Part shown: one piece after another, positions 1 to 5,686 of the stretch
Layout: each line of letters starts with the position of its first letter
How positions within the stretch are numbered: the stretch's first letter is position 1
DNA from: Clostridium sp. CAG:590
GTDB taxonomy: Bacteria > Bacillota > Clostridia > Lachnospirales > Lachnospiraceae
Reading direction: 5' to 3'
DNA: 5,704 nt
NCBI GenBank assembly: GCA_000431135.1
Contig: HF987771.1
Coordinates: forward strand, 21,426 to 27,129
Translations under genes and position numbers: made by a program
The notes under the pieces: model-generated
What the model was told of the DNA's origin: nothing
Seen by the model: the letters and a program-made list of their open reading frames with translations, nothing else
Databases searched by the model: none

Positions 1-293
1 TTCCGGGAATGCCTGCCGCGGTTGCCGCATTTATCGGTGCTGCTGCTGCCGGACTTCTTGCTTCCGCAATCAAACAATATAACGGATATCCGCGTATATC
101 GTTAACGGTTCCATCCATTGTTATTATGGTTCCCGGACTTTACTTATATCGTGCCATATATAACTTTGGCATAATGTCCCTGACCGATGCTGTTTCATGG
201 TTTACATCTGCTATTTTGATCATTACAGCTCTCCCACTCGGACTTATCTTTGCCAGAATTCTTACGGATCGTACCTTCCGTTACTGCACGTAA
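1..293 (+). CDS. Threonine/serine exporter family protein (ThrE_2/YjjB-like), 3' end
   Basis: This is the C-terminal part of a small integral membrane protein; the 5' end lies outside the window. The reading frame starts at base 3 and ends at TAA 291-293, giving about 96 visible residues. Three hydrophobic stretches are seen: an Ala/Gly-rich helix (AAVAAFIGAAAAGLLASAI), a helix built around VPSIVIMVPGLYLYRAIYNF, and a last one (WFTSAILIITALPLGLIFA) before a short basic tail. The VPGxYLYRAIYNFG segment is what I recognise from the C-terminal ThrE domain, which in Firmicutes is usually a separate protein of about 150 aa encoded beside a larger partner with the N-terminal domain. The partner would lie upstream and is not visible. 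The family exports threonine/serine or related small acids across the membrane; the substrate here is not determined. No terminator separates it from purA 42 nt downstream, so read-through is possible. Confidence 0.85.
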   Translation, partial: PGMPAAVAAFIGAAAAGLLASAIKQYNGYPRISLTVPSIVIMVPGLYLYRAIYNFGIMSLTDAVSWFTSAILIITALPLGLIFARILTDRTFRYCT

Positions 294-335
294 TACTTAC
301 TAAAATACATTTACATATAAGGAGGATATTATATT

Positions 336-1637
336 ATGCTAACATCTGTAACAGGTATCAATTGGGGTGACGAGGGAAAAGGACGGGTCATTGATCTTCT
401 TTCCGAACAGGCTGATATTGTTGTCCGCTACCAAGGTGGCAACAATGCAGGACATACGGTAGTAACCGATCAGGGAAAATTCATTCTGAATCTTCTTCCT
501 TCCGGAATCCTTCATAAAAACGTTGTATGTGTACTTGGAGATGGTATGGTCATTGACTTAGAGCACCTGACAAACGAGATCGCTCAAATAGAAAAACGAG
601 GGATTTCCATAAATGCCGATCATTTAAAACTATCTAAAAAAGCCACTATTTCCATGCCATGGCATAGAATTCAGGATGAACTAGAAGAAGATCGGCTTGC
701 AAAAACCGGCTCCGCATTCGGTTCTACCAAGAGAGGAATCGCCTATGTCTACAGTGATAAATATCGTAAAAAAACACTTCGTCTTGGAGATCTGCTTCAT
801 TTAGATGATGAAACGATACAAGCACGGCTAAAGACAATTCTCGAATCAAAGAACTTAGAGCTTGCCGGCTGCTATCATCAGGAACCAATGTCCTACCCTG
901 CACTTCTTTCCTGGTGTCAGGAACAGGCTGCCAAGTTCACCCCGTATATATGCGACACCGGTTCCTATATAGACCATGCACTTTCCGAGGGAAAAAATGT
1001 TATCCTAGAGGCTCAGCTTGGTGCCTTAAGAGACATTGACTATGGTATATTCCCCTATACTTCCAGTTCCTCAACAATCTCGGCCTATGGGCCAATTGGT
1101 GCAGGCATTCCCGGCAGACATGCTGATCATACGGTAGGTGTCCTGAAGGCTTATTCCACCTGTGTCGGAGCCGGGCCTTTTGTGGCAGAACATGCAGTCT
1201 CCGAAGCATGGCAGCAGGATCTTCGCATTGCCGGGGGTGAATTTGGCGCCGCAACAGGACGCCCTCGCCGTGTAGGCCCCTTTGATGCTGTGGCAAGCCG
1301 GTATGGTCTGAAGTGTCAGGGTGCCGACAAGATCGCTCTTACCAAATTAGATGTATTAAGCTCTATGAAAGAAATTCCAATCATCACAGGATACAAAAAC
1401 ACAAACGGTTCCCTAGTCGAATTCGACCCAACTGATAACTTAGACCATTATACCCCTGTCGTATACACCCTTCCCGGTTGGCAGGAAGATATCTCAAAAT
1501 GCAGAACATATGAGACACTCCCTGTAAATGCCCGAAACTACATTCAAACAATCGAGGAAATGTTGCATGCAGAGATTAACTTTGTTTCCGTCGGTGCAAA
1601 GCGTGACGAATACTTACTTAAAGGAGAATGGCTATGA
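336..1637 (+). CDS. purA: Adenylosuccinate synthase, divergent subtype
   Basis: Cytoplasmic enzyme making adenylosuccinate from IMP, L-aspartate and GTP, the first committed step to AMP. The ATG at 336 is preceded by AAGGAGGA (319-326) at good spacing. The 433-aa length is normal. Seen: the P-loop-like NWGDEGKGR (residues 9-17, catalytic Asp12), GGNNAGHT (34-41, catalytic His40), the IMP loop GSTKRG (129-134), the Asp-binding loop ATGRPRR (306-312) and the guanine-recognition TKLDV (336-340). The retained Asp12 argues against the phage PurZ type, where Ser replaces it. Odd points: N9 replaces the usual Gln of QWGDEGKG; the active-site signature GI[GR]PxYxxKxxR reads GIAYVYSDKYRK; and the usual GAQG reads EAQLG (225-229), so the normally IMP-binding Gln appears to be Leu. 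I recall similar sequences in other Lachnospiraceae, so this is probably a real clade, not decay. It overlaps pyrB by 4 nt. Confidence 0.92.
   Translation: MLTSVTGINWGDEGKGRVIDLLSEQADIVVRYQGGNNAGHTVVTDQGKFILNLLPSGILHKNVVCVLGDGMVIDLEHLTNEIAQIEKRGISINADHLKLSKKATISMPWHRIQDELEEDRLAKTGSAFGSTKRGIAYVYSDKYRKKTLRLGDLLHLDDETIQARLKTILESKNLELAGCYHQEPMSYPALLSWCQEQAAKFTPYICDTGSYIDHALSEGKNVILEAQLGALRDIDYGIFPYTSSSSTISAYGPIGAGIPGRHADHTVGVLKAYSTCVGAGPFVAEHAVSEAWQQDLRIAGGEFGAATGRPRRVGPFDAVASRYGLKCQGADKIALTKLDVLSSMKEIPIITGYKNTNGSLVEFDPTDNLDHYTPVVYTLPGWQEDISKCRTYETLPVNARNYIQTIEEMLHAEINFVSVGAKRDEYLLKGEWL
1620..1636 (+). promoter_or_regulatory. Ribosome binding site and ATGA overlap that set the pyrB start
   Basis: The SD sequence AAAGGAGA (1620-1627) lies inside the last codons of purA. 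Two in-frame ATGs follow. The one at 1628 is only 1 nt from AGGAG and cannot use it. The one at 1634 is 7 nt away and is the better start. The start codon 1634-1636 overlaps the purA stop TGA (1635-1637) as ATGA, the classic arrangement for translational coupling. Confidence 0.8.
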
Positions 1638-2587
1638 GACATTTAATCACCCCTATGGACTTAACCGTAGAAGAAACCTTAGACATCTTAGACCTTGCGG
1701 AACGCATCCGTTCCAACCCTGTATTGTATCGCCATGTTGCTGATGGCAGGCAGCTTGCTACCCTTTTTTATGAGCCAAGCACCAGAACACGCTTGTCATT
1801 TGAGTCTGCCATGCTAAGTCTCGGTGGGCAAACACTTGGATTTTCCAGTGCTGAACAATCAAGCGCAACCAAAGGTGAGACCGTAGCCGATACCACCCGT
1901 GTAATAAGCTGTTATGCTGATATTATAGCAATGCGGCATCCCAAAGAAGGTGCACCCCTTCGCGCATCCATGTATTCCAAGATTCCGGTTATAAATGCCG
2001 GAGACGGTGGACATGCACATCCAACCCAGACAATGATTGATCTGATGACCATCCGTCAACGTAAAGGGAAATTAGATCATTTAACAATCGGATTCTGTGG
2101 GGACCTCAAATTTGGACGAACCGTTCATTCTTTGGTAAGCAGTCTGGTACGTTTTCCAGAGAATCAGTTCTATTTCATCTCCCCGGAAGAACTATGTATC
2201 CCAGACTATATGAAAACAGATGTTTTAGATCCCACCCATTCTATATATAAAGAGGTATTTAGCTTAGAAAATACTTTGCCACAGTTAGATGTCCTATATA
2301 TGACAAGGGTACAAAAAGAACGTTTCTTCAACGAAGAGGAATACATCCGGTTAAAAGATATCTATGTCCTCAATGAAGAAAAACTGCAACAGGCTAAAGA
2401 AGATATGCCAGTTCTTCATCCTCTTCCAAGAGTCGATGAAATCTCCCTTGATGTGGATGATGATCCAAGAGCCGCTTATTTTGATCAGGTTCAGAACGGA
2501 AAATACATACGAATGGCTCTCATCATGTGCCTGTTAGGTATCCCTGATCCTGCGACAGGAAAAACGATTCTGAATATCGATTGTTAA
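1634..2587 (+). CDS. pyrB: Aspartate carbamoyltransferase catalytic subunit
   Basis: Catalyses carbamoyl phosphate + L-aspartate to N-carbamoyl-L-aspartate, the committed step of de novo pyrimidine synthesis, as a cytoplasmic trimer. Starting at 1634 gives 317 aa, the usual size. Seen: carbamoyl-phosphate loop STRTR (49-53), the 80s-loop Lys80 in ATKGET that reaches into the neighbouring subunit, the Arg-His pair RHP (101-103), HAHPTQT (127-133), GDLKFGRTVHS (156-166), the aspartate-binding TRVQKER (224-230) and HPLPRVDEI (262-270). All key residues of the E. coli enzyme are present by alignment from memory, so it should be active. The sequence is of the E. coli-like class that often pairs with a regulatory chain PyrI, but no pyrI follows: a terminator comes about 20 nt after the stop and then a convergent operon. 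It is translationally coupled to purA, whose product also uses aspartate. Confidence 0.97.
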   Translation: MRHLITPMDLTVEETLDILDLAERIRSNPVLYRHVADGRQLATLFYEPSTRTRLSFESAMLSLGGQTLGFSSAEQSSATKGETVADTTRVISCYADIIAMRHPKEGAPLRASMYSKIPVINAGDGGHAHPTQTMIDLMTIRQRKGKLDHLTIGFCGDLKFGRTVHSLVSSLVRFPENQFYFISPEELCIPDYMKTDVLDPTHSIYKEVFSLENTLPQLDVLYMTRVQKERFFNEEEYIRLKDIYVLNEEKLQQAKEDMPVLHPLPRVDEISLDVDDDPRAAYFDQVQNGKYIRMALIMCLLGIPDPATGKTILNIDC

Positions 2588-2600
2588 TAAAATAATCTTT

Positions 2601-2660
2601 AAAAAATAACAGCATGACCTGCAAATCTGCATGTCATGCTGTATTTTATTATTGTTTTTC
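2601..2660. terminator. Bidirectional Rho-independent terminator between convergent units
   Basis: A perfect 10-bp inverted repeat, ACAGCATGAC (2609-2618) and GTCATGCTGT (2633-2642), encloses a loop that can itself pair TGCA/TGCA around AATC after one mismatch. It is followed on the plus strand by ATTTTATTATTGTTTTT and preceded by AAAAAATA, which reads as a U-rich tract on the minus strand. It lies 21 nt after the pyrB stop and about 100 nt after the stop of the minus-strand GGGtGRT gene, so it can end both transcripts. Confidence 0.9.
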
Positions 2661-2741
2661 ATCCACTCAACTAAACTCAACCTTTGGCTTTGCCTCGGTT
2701 TCGTTAAGGTTCGGGATGGGCTTTCATTAAATATTCAATGC

Positions 2742-3752
2742 CTAGAACTTACCAGCCTTAGCAGCTTCTTCGATAGATACTGCAACTGCAACAGTCATAC
2801 CAACCATTGGGTTGTTACCGGCACCGATCAATCCCATCATCTCTACGTGAGCAGGAACAGATGAAGAACCAGCGAACTGTGCATCTGAATGCATACGTCC
2901 TAATGTATCTGTCATACCATAAGAAGCAGGACCTGCTGCCATGTTATCTGGGTGAAGTGTACGTCCTGTACCACCACCTGATGCAACTGAGAAATACTTC
3001 TTACCTTTCTCTAAGCACTCCTTCTTGTAAGTACCTGCAACCGGATGCTGGAATCTTGTAGGGTTGGTTGAGTTACCGGTAATAGATACGTCAACGCCTT
3101 CCTTCCACATGATAGCAACACCTTCTGGTACTGAGTTAGCACCATAGCAGTTAACCTTAGCACGAAGTCCTTCTGAATATGACTTACGGAATACTTCCTT
3201 AACCTCGTTTGTATATGGATCATACTCTGTCTCAACAAATGTAAATCCGTTGATACGGGAAATGATCTGAGCTGCGTCTTTACCTAAACCGTTAAGAATA
3301 ACTCTTAATGGTTTCTGACGAACCTTGTTAGCCTTCTCAGCGATACCGATAGCACCCTCAGCAGCTGCGAATGACTCATGACCAGCTAAGAAACAGAAAC
3401 ACTCAGTCTCTTCCTCAAGTAACATCTTACCTAAGTTACCATGTCCTAAACCTACCTTACGGGTATCAGCTACAGAACCTGGAATACAGAAAGACTGAAG
3501 TCCCTCACCGATTGCTGCTGCAGCATCTGCTGCTCTTTTACAGCCCTTCTTGATTGCGATTGCTGCACCTACTGTGTATGCCCAACAAGCGTTCTCAAAA
3601 CAGATTGGCTGAATTCCTTTAATCTGATTATATACGTCTAAGCCAGCATCCTTTGTAATCTTCTCTGCTTCTTCGATAGAGGAGATACCGTAGCTTGCTA
3701 ATACTTCATTAATCTTATCAATTCTTCTTTCATATGATTCAAATAATGCCAT
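2742..3752 (-). CDS. GGGtGRT protein (family of unknown function)
   Basis: A 336-aa soluble protein with no signal peptide or membrane helix. It carries the motif that names the family, GGGTGRT (residues 259-265), in the well-conserved-looking context SGGGTGRTLHPDN. Other notable stretches are ICFENACWAYT (50-60), FCIPGSVADTRKVGLGHGN (88-106) and CFCFLAGHESFAAAEGA (118-134). It has eight cysteines (51, 56, 71, 89, 118, 120, 202, 246), including a CxC. The Gly-rich motif suggests a phosphate or nucleotide-binding loop, but this is inference; I know of no assigned reaction. The start ATG (3752-3750) has a strong AGGAGGT 9 nt upstream. It is the second gene of an operon, 20 nt after the scaffold-like gene, pointing to a shared task. 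Codon use is restricted: all 12 Arg codons are CGT or AGA and 13 of 15 Asn codons are AAC, suggesting high expression. The stop is TAG. Confidence 0.92.
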   Translation of the reverse strand: MALFESYERRIDKINEVLASYGISSIEEAEKITKDAGLDVYNQIKGIQPICFENACWAYTVGAAIAIKKGCKRAADAAAAIGEGLQSFCIPGSVADTRKVGLGHGNLGKMLLEEETECFCFLAGHESFAAAEGAIGIAEKANKVRQKPLRVILNGLGKDAAQIISRINGFTFVETEYDPYTNEVKEVFRKSYSEGLRAKVNCYGANSVPEGVAIMWKEGVDVSITGNSTNPTRFQHPVAGTYKKECLEKGKKYFSVASGGGTGRTLHPDNMAAGPASYGMTDTLGRMHSDAQFAGSSSVPAHVEMMGLIGAGNNPMVGMTVAVAVSIEEAAKAGKF

Positions 3753-3772
3753 GATCTCGTTACCTCCTTCTA

Positions 3773-4480
3773 TTATTTCTCGATCTCTTTGTCTGTACGT
3801 GGGTCAATTAACTTCACTGCATCAGCAACTCTACCGTACTGACCACAAGACTTCTCATAAGCGGTGTTCGGATCATCACCCTTCTTGATGAAGTCAGTCA
3901 TCTTACCAAGGTTAACGAACTTGTAACCAATAATCAAGTCATCTGCATCTAATGCGATTGCAGTTACATAACCCTCAGCCATCTCTAAGTAACGAGGTCC
4001 CTTCTTCAAAGTACCATACATAGTACCAACCTGTGAACGAAGACCCTTACCTAAATCTTCAAGACCAGCTCCGATTGGAAGACCTTCCTCAGAGAATGCA
4101 CTCTGTGAACGACCGTATACGATCTGGAGGAATAACTCTCTCATAGCTGTATTAATTGCATCACAAACTAAGTCTGTGTTCAATGCTTCCATTACAGTTA
4201 AACCAGGAAGAATCTCTGCTGACATAGCTGCTGAATGTGTCATACCTGAACATCCGATTGTCTCAACTAATGCCTCCTGAATAATACCTTCCTTAACGTT
4301 CAATGTTAACTTGCAGGCACCCTGCTGTGGTGCACACCAGCCAACACCGTGTGTTAAACCAGAGATATCTTTTACTTCCTTTGCCTGTACCCACTTAGCT
4401 TCCTCTGGAATAGGTGCACAACCATGATGTACGCCCTGAGCAACTGGACACATGTTTTCTACTTCTTGTGAATAAATCAT
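3773..4480 (-). CDS. NifU/IscU-like iron-sulfur cluster scaffold protein, atypical long form
   Basis: A 235-aa cytoplasmic protein whose residues about 45-110 resemble the IscU/NifU N-terminal fold, which assembles Fe-S clusters on three cysteines. C49 or C56 in GWCAPQQGACKLTLNV matches the first ligand strand, and IGCSGMTHSAAMSAEILPG (75-93) matches IscU GCGSAIASSS, with C77 as the second ligand. The third IscU cysteine (HCS motif) has no clear counterpart; C106 (DLVCDAI) is the nearest. Two further cysteines sit in an N-terminal segment (C11, C21, in CPVAQGVHHGC). About 120 residues follow the IscU-like core, with one late cysteine (C212, SCGQYGR), so it is much longer than IscU (about 128 aa) and lacks an obvious Nfu thioredoxin-like CxxC domain. 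AAGGAG 7 nt before ATG 4480 supports this start over Met10. It is the first gene of an operon with the GGGtGRT gene. It may be a dedicated scaffold or a repurposed one; the cluster role is inferred. Confidence 0.82.
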   Translation of the reverse strand: MIYSQEVENMCPVAQGVHHGCAPIPEEAKWVQAKEVKDISGLTHGVGWCAPQQGACKLTLNVKEGIIQEALVETIGCSGMTHSAAMSAEILPGLTVMEALNTDLVCDAINTAMRELFLQIVYGRSQSAFSEEGLPIGAGLEDLGKGLRSQVGTMYGTLKKGPRYLEMAEGYVTAIALDADDLIIGYKFVNLGKMTDFIKKGDDPNTAYEKSCGQYGRVADAVKLIDPRTDKEIEK

Positions 4481-4481
4481 G

Positions 4482-4497
4482 TTGAAACTCCTTTCAA
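4482..4497 (-). promoter_or_regulatory. Shine-Dalgarno in a perfect hairpin loop before the scaffold gene
   Basis: On the minus strand the sequence TTGAAAGGAGTTTCAA forms a 6-bp perfect stem with the tetraloop GGAG. The SD AAGGAG spans the loop and the last two stem bases, 7 nt from the start codon. Such a hairpin could present or mask the ribosome site. The stem is A/T-rich and weak, so an effect on translation is only a possibility. Confidence 0.5.
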
Positions 4498-4610
4498 TTA
4501 TAAAATTATCGGCTCATCTTATGTATAAGAGTTCCAGTCTATCTGCTGAAATAAACTGAACGCCGTAACTGAGTACATTTTCTCATATATCGCAAAAAAA
4601 ATCTAGTCCT

Positions 4611-4624
4611 ATTTTCGCGAAAAT
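4611..4624. repeat. Perfect 14-bp palindrome, possible operator
   Basis: ATTTTCGCGAAAAT reads the same on both strands, with a CGCG centre and A/T arms, the form expected of a site for a dimeric repressor or activator. It is 131 nt before the scaffold start and 197 nt before the PHP start. The binding protein is unknown. ATATCGCA motifs on either side share the TCGC core. Confidence 0.5.
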
Positions 4625-4671
4625 GAGAAGATTTTGTTGGATATTGGTATGTGTATCTGAAAAAATACATA

Positions 4672-4686
4672 TCGCAGAATATGCGA
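4672..4686. repeat. Inverted repeat TCGCA-N5-TGCGA, possible operator half-sites
   Basis: Two 5-bp arms separated by GAATA. The TCGC core also occurs in the palindrome at 4611-4624 and in ATATCGCA at 4587-4594, so the three could be sites for one regulator. The arms are short, so chance is possible. Confidence 0.3.
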
Positions 4687-4749
4687 ATTGCATTCTTTCA
4701 GAAATAAGACTACTATATAGAGTAGGCACAGTATTTTTGTACCTATTTC

Positions 4750-4778
4750 TTGTAATATACACAAAGACAGACTATGAT
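4750..4778 (+). promoter_or_regulatory. Probable sigma-A promoter of the PHP gene
   Basis: The -35 TTGTAA (4750-4755) and -10 TATGAT (4773-4778) are separated by 17 nt, the optimal spacing, and match consensus at 4/6 and 5/6 positions. Transcription would start near 4785, leaving a leader of about 37 nt that contains the SD AAAGGA (4809-4814). Confidence 0.45.
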
Positions 4779-4821
4779 CTGCTCTGCATACAACTAACAT
4801 GCTATAAGAAAGGATTTGATT

Positions 4822-5679
4822 ATGAATTATATCGATTTACATGTACACTCTACTGCTTCCGACGGATCATTTTCACCCTCCGAAGTTGTTGAACTCGCTA
4901 AAAATGCCGGATTAAGCACCTTTGCACTCACCGATCATGATACAATTGACGGCGTAGCCGAAGCAATTACACATGCACAGCAGATTGGGGGAATCGAAGT
5001 AATACCCGGCACAGAACTTTCCTGCTATTATGGAAATCGTGAAATCCATATTGTCGGTCTGTTTGTCGACTATCAAGATGCGGTCTTCTGTAAAACTCTG
5101 GATGATTTAAAACAGGCACGCGAAGAACGAAATGAACACATGGTTGCCAAATTTGTTGCGGCCGGCATTCCATTAACGATTGAAGAATTGAAACACGGCA
5201 ATCCAAACAGTGTCATTACAAGAGCACATTTTGCAAGGGTTCTTGTAGAGAAAGGTGTATGTAAGGATAAGAACGAAGCATTTGACCGTTACTTAGGAAT
5301 CGGTTGTCCTTATTATCTTCCAAAACCAAAAGTAACCCCCGAACAGATCCTGCCTCTCATCCAGCAGGCTGGCGGAACTGCGATCCTTGCCCACCCTTAT
5401 TCCTACAAAATGTCACGTTCCGAGGTCGAGCATCTCTTAGACGATACCCTGATTCCACTAGGACTTGCCGGTATGGAATGTTACTATTCCACGTATGACA
5501 ATGGACAGACTCAGGAATTACGCAGTATCGCATATGCACGGAATCTCCTTGTATCCGGAGGTTCTGATTTCCACGGCATCGTCAAACCAGATATCTCCAT
5601 TGGAACCGGGCGTGGTAACCTGCGTATTCCGGACAAACTCCTAAATGACATTCTTGCCTATCGTTCGCACACAGCGTAA
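4822..5679 (+). CDS. PHP-domain phosphoesterase, RNase AM/YciV-type
   Basis: A 285-aa cytoplasmic metal-dependent phosphoesterase. The full set of PHP metal ligands is visible: DLHVHS (H7, H9), ASDG (D14), LTDHDT (D38-H39-D40), GTELS (E65), EIHIVG (H76), RAHFAR (H136), LAHP (H191) and SDFHG (D249, H251). Length and motif order match the YciV/RNase AM group; characterised members remove 5' nucleotides from short RNAs (E. coli RNase AM) or the 3' phosphate from 3',5'-nucleotide bisphosphates such as pAp. It is not the PHP domain of DNA polymerase, nor the shorter tyrosine phosphatase or histidinol phosphatase types, judged by the insertion between E65 and H191. The start is ATG 4822, 7 nt after AAAGGA (4809-4814); the in-frame TTG at 4816 is only 1 nt from that SD. 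Its own promoter lies upstream, and it diverges from the scaffold operon. The exact substrate is not fixed by sequence alone. Confidence 0.92.
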   Translation: MNYIDLHVHSTASDGSFSPSEVVELAKNAGLSTFALTDHDTIDGVAEAITHAQQIGGIEVIPGTELSCYYGNREIHIVGLFVDYQDAVFCKTLDDLKQAREERNEHMVAKFVAAGIPLTIEELKHGNPNSVITRAHFARVLVEKGVCKDKNEAFDRYLGIGCPYYLPKPKVTPEQILPLIQQAGGTAILAHPYSYKMSRSEVEHLLDDTLIPLGLAGMECYYSTYDNGQTQELRSIAYARNLLVSGGSDFHGIVKPDISIGTGRGNLRIPDKLLNDILAYRSHTA

Positions 5680-5686
5680 ATGAGGG

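Larger units (their letters stand above)
4481..4821. other. Divergent intergenic region, 341 nt
   Basis: An A/T-rich spacer between two genes transcribed away from each other. It holds the SD hairpin of the scaffold gene, a 6-bp inverted repeat TCTTAT-GT-ATAAGA (4517-4530), a perfect 14-bp palindrome (4611-4624), a TCGCA/TGCGA repeat (4672-4686), a twice-occurring ATATCGCA (4587-4594 and 4669-4676), and a promoter toward the PHP gene (4750-4778). I found no convincing promoter toward the scaffold gene, no tRNA and no riboswitch I recognise. Short open frames here look non-coding. Confidence 0.7.

Noticed and set aside
294..335. Promoter for purA between the exporter gene and purA (TAAAAT at 301-306)
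   Set aside because: No -35-like hexamer lies 16-18 nt upstream, so the -10-like string alone in A/T-rich DNA is not enough. No purine riboswitch can fit in 42 nt.
1000..1296. 98-aa open frame on the minus strand inside purA
   Set aside because: It is antisense to a clear purA coding sequence, has an Arg/His/Leu-rich composition typical of shadow frames, and shows no recognisable motif.
1628..1633. Upstream ATG start for pyrB giving 319 aa
   Set aside because: It is only 1 nt after AGGAG; the ATG at 1634 is at 7 nt and gives the ATGA overlap with purA.
336..1637. Phage-type PurZ (2-aminoadenylosuccinate synthase)
   Set aside because: PurZ has Ser in place of the catalytic Asp; here the motif GDEGKG keeps Asp12, and the neighbours are housekeeping genes with no phage signs.
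2715..2726. CCCATCCCGAAC-like stretch (plus strand GTTCGGGATGGG) resembling part of 5S rRNA
   Set aside because: Only about 12 bases match. The flanks do not follow the 5S sequence or fold, and no 120-nt gene is present, so chance is the simplest view.
4497..4502. Perfect TATAAT on the minus strand just upstream of the scaffold gene
   Set aside because: Transcription would begin around 4490, inside the SD, leaving no usable ribosome site, and there is no -35 at proper distance (TACATA at 17 nt).
4609..4892. Short open frames on both strands in the divergent spacer (about 63 and 89 aa)
   Set aside because: They are A/T-rich low-quality translations without a good SD. One runs into the PHP gene in another frame, and both cover the regulatory repeats.
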